Assembly (NCBI RefSeq): GCF_016908395.1
Contig: NZ_JAFBDU010000001.1
Span: 124,001-188,000, forward strand
From: Metabacillus crassostreae
Lineage (GTDB): Bacteria > Bacillota > Bacilli > Bacillales > Bacillaceae
Length of the DNA: 64,000 bases
Direction: 5' to 3'
A program made the position numbers and the translations under genes. This document shows positions 16,986-27,867 of the stretch, piece by piece (positions within the stretch are counted from its first letter, which is position 1; each line of letters begins with the position of its first letter). Below the pieces are notes generated by a model. The model was not told the DNA's origin, made no database searches, and was given only the letters and a program-made list of their open reading frames with translations.

Positions 16986-17021
16986 TGTTATTAATATTTT
17001 TAATAATAGGAGATGTAGAAT

Positions 17022-17903
17022 TTGTATTATGATGCATTAAAAACATTTATTACTGTAGTAGAGCAAAGAAATTTTACGAAGGCTGCAGAAAAATTACGAA
17101 TTTCTCAACCAAGTGTTAGTGTTCACATTAAGAATTTAGAAGCTGAATTTCAAACACAACTGTTTATTCGTTCTCCAAAAGTACTTAAAATAACACCTTC
17201 GGGTGAAATTCTACTCGAGCGGGCAAAACAAATGGTCCAAATATATGAAAATACGAAGAACGATATATATGAACAGCAAAACACAATTAAAGGAACTTTA
17301 AAAATAGCCGCTAGTTTTACGATAGGGGAATATGTGTTACCGCCATTATTAGCGGATTTATATAAAGAATACCCTAATCTTAATTTCTCTGTTACGATTG
17401 GGAATACAAATGAAGTAGTTAAATTAACACAGCAATTTCAAGTTGATATAGGGTTAATTGAAGGAAATACAGATGAAAAAGATGTTATTGTCCAACCATT
17501 TATGGAGGATGAGCTTATTATCATAGCACCTCCTAATCATCCTTTAAAGAATAAAAATGATATTGTAACAGAGGATCTACAAAGTGAAACATGGATAAGT
17601 AGAGAAAGTGGTTCAGGTACAAGAGAATATTTAGAGCACTTTATACGCTCAAATGGTCTTAAAATAAATGATCTTTTGACTATTAGCAGTAATCAGGGAG
17701 TTAAAGAAACAGTTATAAATGGTCTTGGAATATCAATTCTTTCGTTTTTTACAGTGAAGAGAGAACTTAAACAAGGTGCTTTAATTGAAATTAAACCTAA
17801 GGATGAATTATTTAAACGGAAATTTTCTTATGTGATTTCACCAATTAGTGGTGAGAAAAAATTAAACACCGTTTTCTTAGAAGCTCTAAAAAAAGATAAT
17901 TAA
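17022..17903 (+). CDS. LysR-family regulator (YeiE/CysL-like)
   Basis: A 293-residue LysR-type regulator. The N-terminal helix-turn-helix is FTKAAEKLRISQPSVSVHIKNLE, and a LysR substrate domain runs from about residue 90 (GTLKIAASFTIGEYVLPPLL). The DNA-binding half and SRESGSGTREYLE resemble YeiE/CysL regulators, which usually sit divergent to yeiH-like transporters, exactly as here. The start is TTG with AGGAG 8-9 nt upstream. The transporter it should control is a pseudogene, so the regulator may be orphaned or have other targets. Confidence 0.85.
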   Translation: MYYDALKTFITVVEQRNFTKAAEKLRISQPSVSVHIKNLEAEFQTQLFIRSPKVLKITPSGEILLERAKQMVQIYENTKNDIYEQQNTIKGTLKIAASFTIGEYVLPPLLADLYKEYPNLNFSVTIGNTNEVVKLTQQFQVDIGLIEGNTDEKDVIVQPFMEDELIIIAPPNHPLKNKNDIVTEDLQSETWISRESGSGTREYLEHFIRSNGLKINDLLTISSNQGVKETVINGLGISILSFFTVKRELKQGALIEIKPKDELFKRKFSYVISPISGEKKLNTVFLEALKKDN

Positions 17904-17920
17904 TATAGAAGAAACTTGTC

Positions 17921-17958
17921 TTTAAAAAAATGGTTGGCCATAAATAATGCCAACCATT
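17921..17958. terminator. Bidirectional terminator between LysR gene and gltC
   Basis: AATGGTTGGC pairs with GCCAACCATT across a 10-nt loop. The minus strand has seven T after the stem, the plus strand only CCTTATTTT. It is stronger for transcripts from gltC. The nearby 18006-18034 segment AGGCTCAAAAAGCCATTCGC may be a scrap of a family A end. Confidence 0.65.
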
Positions 17959-18034
17959 CCTTATTTTCAAAGTAGAAAGTGGGAAATTCTAGAGTTAGTA
18001 TTACGGTCTAGGCTCAAAAAGCCATTCGCTTTCC

Positions 18035-18937
18035 TTATTGGTATTGCTCAAGCATAGAGAAAAAGTCTTTCACATACTTGTAAAACACCTTCTCTGACGG
18101 TGCAAGGTCTCTTTTCTTCGATACAATAATTCCTACTGTTCTTCTGACTAATGGAAGTTCAATAGGAATCTTAACAGTAAAGCGTGGGATTGATTCATGA
18201 AATGTACTCTCAGGTAAGAGAGTAACCCCCATACCGGCAGATACTAGACCTTTTATAGCATCTAAATCTTCACCAACTGAAGAGATATTAGGTACAAATC
18301 CTGCCTGTTTACACGCTTCTACTACGATTTCTTGTAGAACGAAGCCTCTAGGAAATAAGACAAAAGAGTCGTTTCTTAGTTCATTAAGCAAAATGCTCTT
18401 TTTTGAAGCTAAATGATGTGTAGATGGTACTAATGCTGAGATACTTTCAGTGAATAAAATTGTTCCTTCAACATCAGGATTGTTTAGTGGTACAGGACCA
18501 ATAAACGCGAGATCAATTTCACGGTTTATTACTGAATCAATTAAAAACTTATATGAGCCTTGTCTTAAATGAAAAGCTACATTAGGATGTTTCTCCTTGA
18601 AAGCCGATATAACTGTAGGTAATAAATGACTAGCAAGGCTTGTTGGAAAACCAATTTTAATTGAACCTCTTTCAGGATCTAAATATTCATCGATTTGTTT
18701 CTTAGCATAATCAATAGCCTTCATGGCTGTTTTAGTGTGTGTTAAAAATACTTTTCCGATGGGTGTGAGCTTAACATTTCTTCCTTCTCTTTCAAATAAT
18801 GTCACACCTAACTCTGATTCAAGATTGGCAATTTGTCTGCTAATTGCTGACTGAGCTACATGTAGGTATTGTGCAGCTTCTGATACATGCTCACGTTCTG
18901 CAACTTCCATAAAATATCGTAGTTGACGTAATTCCAT
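18035..18937 (-). CDS. gltC: LysR-type activator of glutamate synthase
   Basis: A 300-residue LysR regulator, the same length as B. subtilis GltC. It begins MELRQLRYFMEVAEREHVSE, followed by the HTH segment AAQYLHVAQSAISRQIANLE. It is divergent from gltA by 140 bp, the conserved Bacillus arrangement. GltC activates gltAB when 2-oxoglutarate is high and is inhibited through glutamate dehydrogenase and glutamate. I chose the ATG at 18937 (GGAGG 6 nt upstream); an in-frame ATG 8 codons earlier lacks a ribosome site and disagrees with the family start. Confidence 0.93.
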   Translation of the reverse strand: MELRQLRYFMEVAEREHVSEAAQYLHVAQSAISRQIANLESELGVTLFEREGRNVKLTPIGKVFLTHTKTAMKAIDYAKKQIDEYLDPERGSIKIGFPTSLASHLLPTVISAFKEKHPNVAFHLRQGSYKFLIDSVINREIDLAFIGPVPLNNPDVEGTILFTESISALVPSTHHLASKKSILLNELRNDSFVLFPRGFVLQEIVVEACKQAGFVPNISSVGEDLDAIKGLVSAGMGVTLLPESTFHESIPRFTVKIPIELPLVRRTVGIIVSKKRDLAPSEKVFYKYVKDFFSMLEQYQ

Positions 18938-18970
18938 AATTGGCCTCCAATCACCATTCATATCAAAAAT

Positions 18971-18985
18971 AGATTGATTTAATCT
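18971..18985. promoter_or_regulatory. Candidate GltC-binding dyad
   Basis: AGATT-GATTT-AATCT is a perfect 5-bp dyad with a 5-bp spacer in the gltC-gltA intergenic region. LysR regulators bind T-N11-A dyads of this kind, and it lies upstream of the gltA -35 region and close to the gltC start. Confidence 0.5.
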
Positions 18986-18995
18986 AAATTATATA

Positions 18996-19024
18996 TTGTT
19001 TATATCAATTTGGAAATATATAAT
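18996..19024 (+). promoter_or_regulatory. SigA-type promoter of gltAB
   Basis: TTGTTT at 18996-19001 and TATAAT at 19019-19024 are 17 bp apart, 53 bp before the gltA start. The weak -35 fits a promoter needing the GltC activator. Confidence 0.6.
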
Positions 19025-19077
19025 GTAATTATCTGAAAATTATCGGGTGTAAGATTATCTAACGGGGGGAGATATAC

Positions 19078-22000
19078 ATGACTTACAATCAAATACCTAA
19101 AGCACAAGGTCTCTACCGTCCTGAATTTGAACATGACGCATGCGGTATCGGTTTATACGCACATCTTAAAGGCCATGCTACACATGATATTGTGAAAAAG
19201 GGACTAAATATGCTTTGTCAACTTGACCACAGGGGAGGACAAGGTAGTGATCCTCTAACAGGTGATGGCGCTGGTTTAATGGTGCAAATCCCTGATGCTT
19301 TTTTCAAGAAAACTTGCCAGGAAATGACCCTTCCTGAAAGTGGACGATATGGTGTTGGGATGATGTTCTTTTCAAATGATGATAAAGAACGCCAACAAAT
19401 TGAGGCACAACTAAACAAATTCATTGAAGCAGAAGGACAAATCATATTAGGTTGGAGAGATGTTCCTGTAAATGCTGAAGAGGTTGGACCAGTTGCAAGA
19501 ATGAGCTGTCCTGTTGTTCGCCAAGTATTTATTGGTGCTAATGATAACATACAAGATAATATTTCCTTTGAACGTAAATTATATGTAATTCGTAAACAAG
19601 CAGAAAATTGGGCTAGAGAACGCGAACTACGCTTCTACTTTACAAGTCTATCAAGCAGTACGATTGTTTATAAAGGACTTTTAACTCCTGAACAAGTCGA
19701 TGCTTTCTATTTAGATTTACAAGATGAAGATTTTGTTTCTGCTTTCTCTTTAGTACACTCAAGATTTAGTACAAACACATTCCCTAGCTGGGAAAGAGCA
19801 CATCCAAATCGCTACCTTATTCATAATGGTGAAATCAATACACTACGAGGTAACATGAATTGGATGAAAGCAAGAGAGCAACAATTTGTTTCAGAAGCTT
19901 TTGGAGAAGATATTCATAAAGTACTACCTATCTTAGACGCTGATGGTAGTGACTCATCTATTTTAGATAATGCATTTGAATTTTTCGTTTTAGCAGGTCG
20001 AAAGCCAGCACATGCTGCTATGATGATGATTCCAGAGCCTTGGACTGAAAACCCACATATGAGTCCTGAGAAAAAAGCATTCTATGAATATCACAGCTGC
20101 TTAATGGAGCCATGGGATGGACCAACTGCTATTTCTTTCACAAATGGAAAACAAATCGGTGCAATCTTAGATCGTAATGGTCTTCGTCCAGCTCGTTACT
20201 ATGTAACAAAGGATGACTATATCATTTTCTCTTCTGAAGTTGGAGTTATTGATGTTGAAGAAAGCAATGTATTATATAAGGACCGTTTGAGCCCAGGTAA
20301 AATGCTTCTTATTGATTTAGAAGAAGGTAGAATTATCTCTGATAAAGAAATTAAAGAAGAAATGGCAAATGAAGAGCCATATCAACAATGGTTAGATGAA
20401 CAGCTTGTTAAATTGGATAATCAATCAGCAGTATTAGCAGAAGAGGTTGTTTCAGATATTCCTGAGCGCCAAGCAGCTTTTGGATATACGTACGAAGATA
20501 TTCAAAAATATCTGTTACCGATTATTACAGAAGGAAAAGATCCTCTTGGTTCTATGGGGAATGATTCACCACTTGCTGTTCTATCTGATCGCCCACAATC
20601 ATTGTTTAACTATTTTAAACAGTTATTTGCACAAGTAACCAATCCTCCTATCGATGCTATTAGAGAGCAGATTGTTACATCAACAATGACATTACTAGGA
20701 TCTGAAGCTAATATTCTTCACCCTGGTAAAGAAAACGCTAGAAGAATTCAATTAGATTCTCCTGTTCTTTCTAATGATCATTTAGCACAATTACGCTTAA
20801 ATATTAACCCAGGCTTTAAATGCAAAACAATTCATGCATTATTTACAGAAGATTTAGAGTCTTCTATTAATGAAATATGTGCAGAATCTGATAATGCTAT
20901 AGCGAATGGTGTAAATATTATTATCCTTTCTGATCGTTTAATGAATGCAGAAAAAGCTGCTATACCAGCACTTTTAGCAGTAGGAGCTTTACATCAACAT
21001 CTTGTGCGTCAAGGAACTCGTTCTAAAGCAAGTATTGTTATTGAATCAGGTGAGGTTAGAGAGGTTCATCACTTTGCTGCGTTAATTGGTTATGGTGTGG
21101 ATGCAATTAACCCATATCTTGCTTTTGCAACATATAAAGAAGCAATTCTTGACGGAAGTTTAAAATATAACTATGAAGAAGTTGTTGCAAAATACATTAA
21201 AGGTGTTACTGAAGGTGTAGTAAAAGTAATGTCTAAAATGGGGATCTCAACTGTTCAAAGTTATCGAGGAGCTCAAATTTTTGAAGCTGTTGGAATTAGT
21301 CAACAGGTTATTGATAAATACTTTACTGGAACAGCGTCACAGCTTGATGGTATCGATTTAGCTACAATTGCTAAAGAAGCAAAATTACGTCATGAAGATG
21401 CATACTCAGAAAAGATTGATAAAACATTAGATTCAGGTAGTGACTTCCAATGGAGAAAAAATGGTGAGCATCATGCATTTAACCCAACAACAATCCATAC
21501 TCTTCAATGGGCTTGTCGCAAAAATGATTATGAGTTATTTAAGAAATACTCTTATTCAGCAAACGAAGAAAGAATTGGTTTCTTGCGTAACTTATTTACA
21601 CTTAAGAGTAATAGAGAGTCAATCTCAATTGATGAGGTTGAATCAGTCGACTCAATTGTAAAACGTTTTAAAACTGGTGCTATGTCTTTCGGATCATTAA
21701 GTAAAGAAGCTCATGAAACACTAGCTATCGCGATGAACCGTTTAGGTGGGAAAAGTAACAGCGGTGAAGGTGGAGAGGATCCAAATCGTTTTACTGCTGA
21801 TCAAAATGGTGATTTACGTCGAAGTGCAGTTAAGCAAATTGCATCAGGTAGATTTGGAGTAAAGAGTCATTATTTAGTAAACGCCGATGAACTACAAATT
21901 AAAATGGCTCAAGGTGCAAAACCTGGAGAAGGTGGACAGTTACCTGGAAATAAAGTATATCCTTGGGTAGCGGATGTACGTGGCTCTACACCTGGTGTGG

Positions 22001-23646
22001 GATTGATTTCACCTCCACCTCATCATGACATTTATTCTATTGAAGATTTAGCACAGCTTATTCATGATCTGAAGAATTCAAATCGTGATGCACGCATAAG
22101 TGTTAAATTGGTAGCAAAAGCTGGTGTCGGTACAATTGCAGCTGGTGTTGCAAAAGGTGCTGCAGATGTAATTGTTATTAGTGGCTATGATGGTGGTACT
22201 GGTGCATCTCCTAAAACGAGTATTAAACACACTGGATTACCGTGGGAGCTTGGTTTAGCAGAAGCACATCAAACACTAATGTTAAACGGTCTTCGTGATC
22301 GTGTTGTGTTAGAAACTGATGGAAAGCTAATGACTGGTCGTGACGTTGCTATGGCAGCTATTTTAGGTGCTGAGGAATATGGTTTTGCAACAGCTCCACT
22401 TGTTGTTATGGGATGTATTATGATGCGTGTGTGTCATTTAGATACTTGTCCAGTAGGTGTTGCTACTCAAAATCCGGAGTTACGCGATAAGTTTGCAGGA
22501 GATCCAGATCATATCGTAAATTATATGAGATTTGTAGCACAAGAAGTACGTGAAATTATGGCTGAACTTGGCTTCAAAACGATGGAAGAAATGGTTGGAA
22601 GTACAGATGTACTTGAAGTAAGTGAACGAGCAAAAGAACATTGGAAAGCGAAGCACTTAGATTTAACAACTCTTTTATACCAACCTGAAGGAGCACGAAC
22701 AGCTAAAATTAAGCAAAATCATAAAATTGATCAATCTCTTGATATGGTTGAAATATTACCTACGGTTGCAGATGCAATTGAAACAGGTACTCCAATAGAT
22801 GCGTCATTTAATATAAAAAATATAAATCGTGTTGCAGGTACGATTGTTGGTAGTGAAATTTCAAAGCGTTATGGTGAAGAAGGTCTACCAGAAGATACTA
22901 TTACACTAAGATTCACTGGTTCTGCTGGTCAAAGTTTTGGAGCATTTGTACCAAAAGGTATAACAATGCACTTAACTGGAGATTCAAATGATTATCTAGG
23001 AAAAGGTTTATCTGGTGGAAAGATTATTGTTAAGCCATCAGCTGACTCAACAATTGTGCCATCTGATAATGTCATCATTGGTAATGTACCATTCTATGGT
23101 GCAACAAGTGGTGAAGCTTATATCAATGGTCATGCAGGTGAACGTTTTGGCGTTCGTAACAGTGGTGTGAATGTTGTTGTTGAAGGTGTTGGAGATCATG
23201 GTTGTGAATATATGACTGGTGGTCGTGTTGTAATCCTTGGAGAAGTTGGTAAAAACTTTGGTGCAGGGATGTCTGGAGGAATTGCTTATATCCTTACTGA
23301 CAATAAAGAAGAATTCAAAGCATTATGTAATGATGAAATGATTGAATTTGAGAGTTTAGTAGATGACCAGGAAATTAACTTTTTACAAGGTATGATTCAA
23401 AATCATTTAGCTTATACAGATAGCGCTAAAGCAAGTTCGATACTTGCAAATTGGGAAGAATCAATTACTAGATTTGTAAAAGTAATTCCGAAAGATTATA
23501 AACGTATGATGAATCGTATTGCTGAGCAAATGGAAGCTGGCTTAACAAATGATGAAGCAATTATGAGTGCGTTTGAAGCAAATGCAAAATCTGAAAAAAA
23601 AGAACCAGCAGCAAAATCAGCTCGTTCAAAAGCAGTAGTACAGTAG
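19078..23646 (+). CDS. gltA: Glutamate synthase (NADPH) large subunit
   Basis: A 1522-residue large subunit that transfers the glutamine amide to 2-oxoglutarate. The N-terminal glutaminase domain has its nucleophile Cys in [14 protein letters not shown] after a short propeptide. The FMN/synthase domain carries [16 protein letters not shown] and [11 protein letters not shown]. The 3Fe-4S cysteines are in [15 protein letters not shown]. The C-terminal beta-helix domain has [17 protein letters not shown] and [11 protein letters not shown]. The Lys/Ala-rich tail is variable in the family. The start [20 protein letters not shown] matches Bacillus GltA. gltB follows after 15 bp. Divergent gltC controls it. 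Confidence 0.97.
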   Translation: MTYNQIPKAQGLYRPEFEHDACGIGLYAHLKGHATHDIVKKGLNMLCQLDHRGGQGSDPLTGDGAGLMVQIPDAFFKKTCQEMTLPESGRYGVGMMFFSNDDKERQQIEAQLNKFIEAEGQIILGWRDVPVNAEEVGPVARMSCPVVRQVFIGANDNIQDNISFERKLYVIRKQAENWARERELRFYFTSLSSSTIVYKGLLTPEQVDAFYLDLQDEDFVSAFSLVHSRFSTNTFPSWERAHPNRYLIHNGEINTLRGNMNWMKAREQQFVSEAFGEDIHKVLPILDADGSDSSILDNAFEFFVLAGRKPAHAAMMMIPEPWTENPHMSPEKKAFYEYHSCLMEPWDGPTAISFTNGKQIGAILDRNGLRPARYYVTKDDYIIFSSEVGVIDVEESNVLYKDRLSPGKMLLIDLEEGRIISDKEIKEEMANEEPYQQWLDEQLVKLDNQSAVLAEEVVSDIPERQAAFGYTYEDIQKYLLPIITEGKDPLGSMGNDSPLAVLSDRPQSLFNYFKQLFAQVTNPPIDAIREQIVTSTMTLLGSEANILHPGKENARRIQLDSPVLSNDHLAQLRLNINPGFKCKTIHALFTEDLESSINEICAESDNAIANGVNIIILSDRLMNAEKAAIPALLAVGALHQHLVRQGTRSKASIVIESGEVREVHHFAALIGYGVDAINPYLAFATYKEAILDGSLKYNYEEVVAKYIKGVTEGVVKVMSKMGISTVQSYRGAQIFEAVGISQQVIDKYFTGTASQLDGIDLATIAKEAKLRHEDAYSEKIDKTLDSGSDFQWRKNGEHHAFNPTTIHTLQWACRKNDYELFKKYSYSANEERIGFLRNLFTLKSNRESISIDEVESVDSIVKRFKTGAMSFGSLSKEAHETLAIAMNRLGGKSNSGEGGEDPNRFTADQNGDLRRSAVKQIASGRFGVKSHYLVNADELQIKMAQGAKPGEGGQLPGNKVYPWVADVRGSTPGVGLISPPPHHDIYSIEDLAQLIHDLKNSNRDARISVKLVAKAGVGTIAAGVAKGAADVIVISGYDGGTGASPKTSIKHTGLPWELGLAEAHQTLMLNGLRDRVVLETDGKLMTGRDVAMAAILGAEEYGFATAPLVVMGCIMMRVCHLDTCPVGVATQNPELRDKFAGDPDHIVNYMRFVAQEVREIMAELGFKTMEEMVGSTDVLEVSERAKEHWKAKHLDLTTLLYQPEGARTAKIKQNHKIDQSLDMVEILPTVADAIETGTPIDASFNIKNINRVAGTIVGSEISKRYGEEGLPEDTITLRFTGSAGQSFGAFVPKGITMHLTGDSNDYLGKGLSGGKIIVKPSADSTIVPSDNVIIGNVPFYGATSGEAYINGHAGERFGVRNSGVNVVVEGVGDHGCEYMTGGRVVILGEVGKNFGAGMSGGIAYILTDNKEEFKALCNDEMIEFESLVDDQEINFLQGMIQNHLAYTDSAKASSILANWEESITRFVKVIPKDYKRMMNRIAEQMEAGLTNDEAIMSAFEANAKSEKKEPAAKSARSKAVVQ

Positions 23647-23661
23647 AAAGGGGAGAGGAAG

Positions 23662-25146
23662 ATGGGGAAAGCAACAGGATTTTTAGAGTTTAAGCGTGAA
23701 GAGGCGGCCGAACGTGACCCTCTCAAACGTTTAAATGACTGGAAAGAGTATTCAGCTCCTTTCTCTGAGGAAAAGTTAAGCAGACAAGGAGCACGCTGCA
23801 TGGATTGCGGCACTCCTTTCTGTCACATTGGAACTGAAATTAATGGTTTTACCTCTGGTTGTCCAATTCATAACTTAATTCCTGAGTGGAATGATTTAGT
23901 TTATCGTGGAAGATGGAGAGAAGCATTAGATCGTTTAATGAAAACGAATAATTTCCCTGAATTCACGGGTAGAGTATGTCCAGCACCATGTGAGGGTTCT
24001 TGTAACGTAGCAATCAATGACCCTGCTGTCACAATTAAAAATATTGAAAAAGCAATCATAGAAAAAGGCTTTGAAAATGGTTGGATAACGCCTAGAATTC
24101 CTGAGAAGCGTACAGGGAAGAAGGTTGCAATTGTTGGTTCTGGTCCTGCTGGTTTAGCAGCTGCAGATCAATTGAATCAAGTAGGTCATTCTGTAACTGT
24201 ATACGAACGTGCAGACAGACCAGGTGGCTTATTAACATATGGTATTCCTAATATGAAGCTTGATAAAGGTATTGTAGAGCGTCGTATAAACTTATTGACA
24301 CAAGAAGGAATTACTTTTGTTACGAATACTGAAGTAGGTAAGGATATTACATCTGAAGAACTTCGTGAACAGTATGACTCAATTATTCTTTGTGTAGGTG
24401 CTCAAAAGCAACGTGATCTTGTTATTGAAGGACGCGAAGCAAAGGGTGTTCATTTTGCAATGGACTATCTAACTGATGTGACAAAGAGCTATTTAAATAC
24501 AAATTTTGAAGATGGTCATTTCATCAATGCTAAGGGTAAGGATGTTATTGTTATTGGTGGAGGAGACACTGGTGCAGACTGTGTGGCAACAGCACTTCGT
24601 CAAGAATGTAATAGCGTTGTTCAGTTTGGTAAACATCCTAAATTACCAATGTCTCGTAAAAAAGAAAATATGTGGCCAGAATCTCCACATGTTTTTACAA
24701 TGGAATATGCATATGAGGAAGCTAAAGCTAAATTTGGTGATGATCCTCGTCAATATTGCATTCAAACAACAAAACTAGTTTCAGATGAAAATGGGAACTT
24801 AAAAGAGCTTCATACGATCAATATGGAGAAATTAAAAGATGAAAATGGTTTATACTATTTCAAAGAAATTCCAGGATCTGAAAAAGTATGGCCTGCACAA
24901 CTAGTATTTATTGCAATTGGTTTTGAAGGTGCAGATCAACCTGTATTAAAACAGTTTAATGTTGATACAACAGCTCGTAATGTTGTTGCTGCAAAATACG
25001 GTGACTTCCGTACAAACATTGAAGGCGTATATGCTGCTGGTGATGCACGACGTGGTCAAAGCTTAATTGTTTGGGCAATTAACGAAGGTCGTGAAGTTGC
25101 ACGTGAAGTAGATCGTGCTTTAATGGGAAGTACAGTTTTAGTATAA
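23662..25146 (+). CDS. gltB: Glutamate synthase (NADPH) small subunit
   Basis: A 494-residue small subunit that passes electrons from NADPH through FAD and iron-sulfur clusters to GltA. N-terminal cysteine motifs CMDCGTPFCH and CPAPCEGSC bind 4Fe-4S clusters. FAD binding is at VAIVGSGPAGLAAADQL, NADPH binding at VIGGGDTGADCVATALR, and the C-terminal FAD motif is GVYAAGDARRGQSLIVWAI. Length matches the Bacillus protein. It has a GGGGAGAGG ribosome site, is co-transcribed with gltA, and a strong terminator follows. Confidence 0.97.
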   Translation: MGKATGFLEFKREEAAERDPLKRLNDWKEYSAPFSEEKLSRQGARCMDCGTPFCHIGTEINGFTSGCPIHNLIPEWNDLVYRGRWREALDRLMKTNNFPEFTGRVCPAPCEGSCNVAINDPAVTIKNIEKAIIEKGFENGWITPRIPEKRTGKKVAIVGSGPAGLAAADQLNQVGHSVTVYERADRPGGLLTYGIPNMKLDKGIVERRINLLTQEGITFVTNTEVGKDITSEELREQYDSIILCVGAQKQRDLVIEGREAKGVHFAMDYLTDVTKSYLNTNFEDGHFINAKGKDVIVIGGGDTGADCVATALRQECNSVVQFGKHPKLPMSRKKENMWPESPHVFTMEYAYEEAKAKFGDDPRQYCIQTTKLVSDENGNLKELHTINMEKLKDENGLYYFKEIPGSEKVWPAQLVFIAIGFEGADQPVLKQFNVDTTARNVVAAKYGDFRTNIEGVYAAGDARRGQSLIVWAINEGREVAREVDRALMGSTVLV

Positions 25147-25173
25147 CCATATAAAATTAATATGAATGAGAAC

Positions 25174-25205
25174 AAGACCTATAGTGTGACTATAGGTCTT
25201 TTTTT
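25174..25205 (+). terminator. Intrinsic terminator of gltAB
   Basis: AAGACCTATAGT pairs perfectly with ACTATAGGTCTT across GTG, followed by a T-run. The family B copy B1 starts at the last T. Confidence 0.9.
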
Positions 25206-25353
25206 AGGCTCTTTTCTGAAAGATTGTTGCTATGTAACCAAAATATTTGCAGTAGAAACAATGTATTTTCGCATAACCTACTATTTTGTGAAGAAAAGAT
25301 GCCAATAGACATAATACAAAGCTGATTTCTTCTGGTATATATAAGCAACAAAG
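25206..25353 (+). repeat. Family B element, copy B1 (right end missing)
   Basis: It begins TAGGCTCTTTTCTGAAAG directly after the gltB terminator. It shares GCAGTAGAAACAATGTA, GAAAAGATGCC and GGTATATATAAGCAA with copies B2 and B3. The right terminal repeat is not present. A minus-strand frame across it is not considered coding. Confidence 0.7.
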
Positions 25354-25500
25354 AATGGTAGTAGAGATATAATGGAAGTAGCATAAATGACTATATAACT
25401 TAAATGAAAAATACTATAATAATGAAGATGAATAATAGTTTACTTGGAAAAAGTGAGACATAATTATTCACGTTAATGTTTTGCAATAAAGGAGAGCAGC

Positions 25501-27138
25501 ATGACAAATAAATTTAGACTTCTTTTTATTTATATAGTATTCAGTTCAATATGGATAGTTGTTACTGACAATATAATTGTTTATTTAAATTTACCAAAAG
25601 AAATCCTAATAGTATTTCAAAATATTAAAGGGTTTATTTTTGTACTAATTACAAGTTGTTTTATTTATTATTTGGTATTAAAAAAAGAAGCATATGAAAG
25701 TGAAAAAGAAGAAAATAATAAATTAACTATTCTAATTAATTCAATGGTGGATTTTGTAAATTTTAAGGATGGAAATGGGAAATGGATCGAAGCAAATGAT
25801 TTTGCATTAAAGCTCTTTCAATTAGAAGGAATAGATTTTCGTGGAAAAACAGACTCTGAGCTAGCTCAATTTACAGATTTTTATGGAGATGCATTAAGGT
25901 ATTGTGAAATATCTGATGAACAAGCATGGAAACATGGAAAACCAAGTCGATATATTGAAGAAATTCCGATGCCAGATGGTACATTAAAGACTTTTGATAC
26001 GATTAAAATTCCAAGCTTTCATGAAAATGGTGAGAGAAAAGAATTAGTTGTTATGGGAAGAGATGTTACTGAAAAAGTTTTCGCTGAAAAGAAGTTGGCT
26101 GAAAGTGAACAAAAATATAAATCACTATTTGAATTTAATCCTGAGCTTGTTTATATGGTCGATATTCAAGGAAGATTAACAAATGCTAATGATCATTTTT
26201 ATCGATACACAGGAAATGAGCTTGACAGCTATCTTTATAAATCGATTCTTCCAATTATATCTGAAAAAGATCGTCCAAAAGTGCTAAGGGCTTTTTTAGA
26301 AGTTATTCATACTAACAAGCCTTGGATTAATGAGGAAATTGAAATAGTGACAAAAGAAAATGTAAAAAAGGTTCTCCGATGTACAGCAGTTCCGATGATT
26401 ATCAATGATGAGATCGTTGGAGCAATTGGTTATGCAACAGACATAACAAAAGAAAAAGAAACAGAAGAATTACTAAGAAAAACAGAGAAATTATCAGTAG
26501 TCGGCGAGCTTGCAGCAAGTGTGGCACATGAGATAAGAAATCCGTTAACATCGATAAAAGGCTTTATCCAAATGATTCAATCTACTCAGATGAAAACTGA
26601 AAATGAATTATATTACAAAATAATGTTAGATGAGCTTGAACGAATTAATATCATAGCAAGTGAACTATTAGTATTGGCTAAGCCTCAACAAATCCAATTT
26701 CAAGTAAAAGATATAAATATGATTCTTACAGATGTTAAGTCTTTATTAGAATCAGAAGCAAATTTACATGGTGTTACTTTAAAAGTGGAAACAGATGTTC
26801 ATTTACCTAAAATTGAGTGTGAACCTAATCAGTTAAAACAGCTTTTTATCAACTTAATTAAAAACTCAATTGAAGCTTCTGCTAAAAATATCACTATTTC
26901 TGTTTCCATATTTGATGTCCAATCAATTTGTTTAATTTTTACAGATGATGGCTGTGGCATTGAGGAAGAGCGAGTAAAACATTTGGGTGAACCTTTTTAT
27001 TCAATGAAGGAGAAAGGAACTGGTCTGGGGTTAACAGTTAGCTATAGAATCGCTGAATTTCATAACGGAGAAATAAAGTTTTCCAGTAAAATCAATCACG
27101 GAACAATTGTTAAGGTTATACTTCCGATAAAAAGATAA
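25501..27138 (+). CDS. PAS-domain sensor histidine kinase, sporulation-kinase type
   Basis: A 545-residue membrane-associated histidine kinase. Two transmembrane helices lie at residues about 6-25 and 37-60, with almost no external loop. Two PAS domains follow (about 75-195 and 205-322). The H-box is ELAASVAHEIRNPLTSIKGF (His near 343). The ATPase has the N-box NLIKNSIEAS, DDGCGI and the lid GTGLGL. The H-box closely matches Bacillus KinA-KinE, which phosphorylate Spo0F, and there is no adjacent response regulator, as for those kinases. Entry into the sporulation phosphorelay is inference. The GGAGAG ribosome site is good. Confidence 0.85.
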   Translation: MTNKFRLLFIYIVFSSIWIVVTDNIIVYLNLPKEILIVFQNIKGFIFVLITSCFIYYLVLKKEAYESEKEENNKLTILINSMVDFVNFKDGNGKWIEANDFALKLFQLEGIDFRGKTDSELAQFTDFYGDALRYCEISDEQAWKHGKPSRYIEEIPMPDGTLKTFDTIKIPSFHENGERKELVVMGRDVTEKVFAEKKLAESEQKYKSLFEFNPELVYMVDIQGRLTNANDHFYRYTGNELDSYLYKSILPIISEKDRPKVLRAFLEVIHTNKPWINEEIEIVTKENVKKVLRCTAVPMIINDEIVGAIGYATDITKEKETEELLRKTEKLSVVGELAASVAHEIRNPLTSIKGFIQMIQSTQMKTENELYYKIMLDELERINIIASELLVLAKPQQIQFQVKDINMILTDVKSLLESEANLHGVTLKVETDVHLPKIECEPNQLKQLFINLIKNSIEASAKNITISVSIFDVQSICLIFTDDGCGIEEERVKHLGEPFYSMKEKGTGLGLTVSYRIAEFHNGEIKFSSKINHGTIVKVILPIKR

Positions 27139-27435
27139 AAGATGATTTTCCTCACTCACGCACTTACCAACAATTTCGAACTGGGGAAAATCGAAATCAA
27201 AGCTTTTGTACCTTATTTAAAGAATCAAGCTCTCCTATAGAATTGACTAATGAAGTTAGTATTCAATTCAAGGATTGTGTGGTTCTTTTTTATTTTATTT
27301 AAATTATCATTCATTTTAGAAAAATACACACATTTTCTGAAGAATCTGATAAAATATAAGAAAGTTGCGTTTAGGAAAAATTCTTGAACTTACTTAAAGA
27401 TTTTATGTCTATGCAAATGAGAAGGAGGGATTGAA
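27139..27435. other. Intergenic region after the histidine kinase
   Basis: An imperfect hairpin near 27241-27270 (GAATTGACTAAT/ATTCAATTC) followed by GGTTCTTTTTTA at about 27280 may terminate the kinase transcript. The remainder is AT-rich with no clear gene. Confidence 0.3.
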
Positions 27436-27567
27436 TTGGAGAGGTCAAGTGAATTAAAGAAATTTGACAAGAGGTTTGTTAAAAAGCGCCTCATCAGGTT
27501 CTTTCAAACTGTTATCCCGATATTCATCGCATTCTCAATATTGGTCTTAATTCAGCAATACACATGA
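27436..27567 (+). CDS. Single-span membrane microprotein (43 aa)
   Basis: A 43-residue frame with a TTG start and a near-perfect AGGAGGG 6 nt upstream. The basic N-terminal half (KKFDKRFVKKRLIRFF) is followed by one hydrophobic helix (VIPIFIAFSILVLI) ending QQYT. The topology would be N-in. Similar tiny membrane proteins are common in spore formers. The excellent ribosome site and the amphiphilic design argue for a real gene, but no homologue can be named. Confidence 0.5.
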   Translation: MERSSELKKFDKRFVKKRLIRFFQTVIPIFIAFSILVLIQQYT

Positions 27568-27668
27568 AAAAGGTTTTTGATTAAGAAATTGACCGGGGTA
27601 AAATAAATTTATTTATTGTGGAATATTTAATTTATTATGCAAAAAATTATACGAAAACCACATTATTT

Positions 27669-27794
27669 AAGGCTCTTATCTGAAAGATTTTTACTATAAC
27701 CAAAATACGCAGTAGAAACAGTGTAAAAGATGCCACTAGACTTAATACAATGCTCGGGTATATATAAGCAAAAAAGTTTTCGGAAAACGGCCTT
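27669..27794 (+). repeat. Family B element, copy B2 (short)
   Basis: 126 bp from AAGGCTCTTATCTGAAAG to GAAAACGGCCTT. The ends form an imperfect inverted repeat (TAAGGC/GCCTTA). Internal blocks GCAGTAGAAACAGTGTA, AAAGATGCCACTAGAC and GGTATATATAAGCAA match copies B1 and B3, but the TTTTCGCATAACC segment is deleted. Confidence 0.7.
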
Positions 27795-27867
27795 ATTAAA
27801 ACAGTCACTAAAATTTCTTTTTACAGTATATTAATGTGTGTGAAAAAATAATAAGGAGCTGCTATAT

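Noticed and set aside
25190-25384. Minus-strand open frame of 64 residues
   Set aside because: It coincides with the gltB terminator and family B copy B1.
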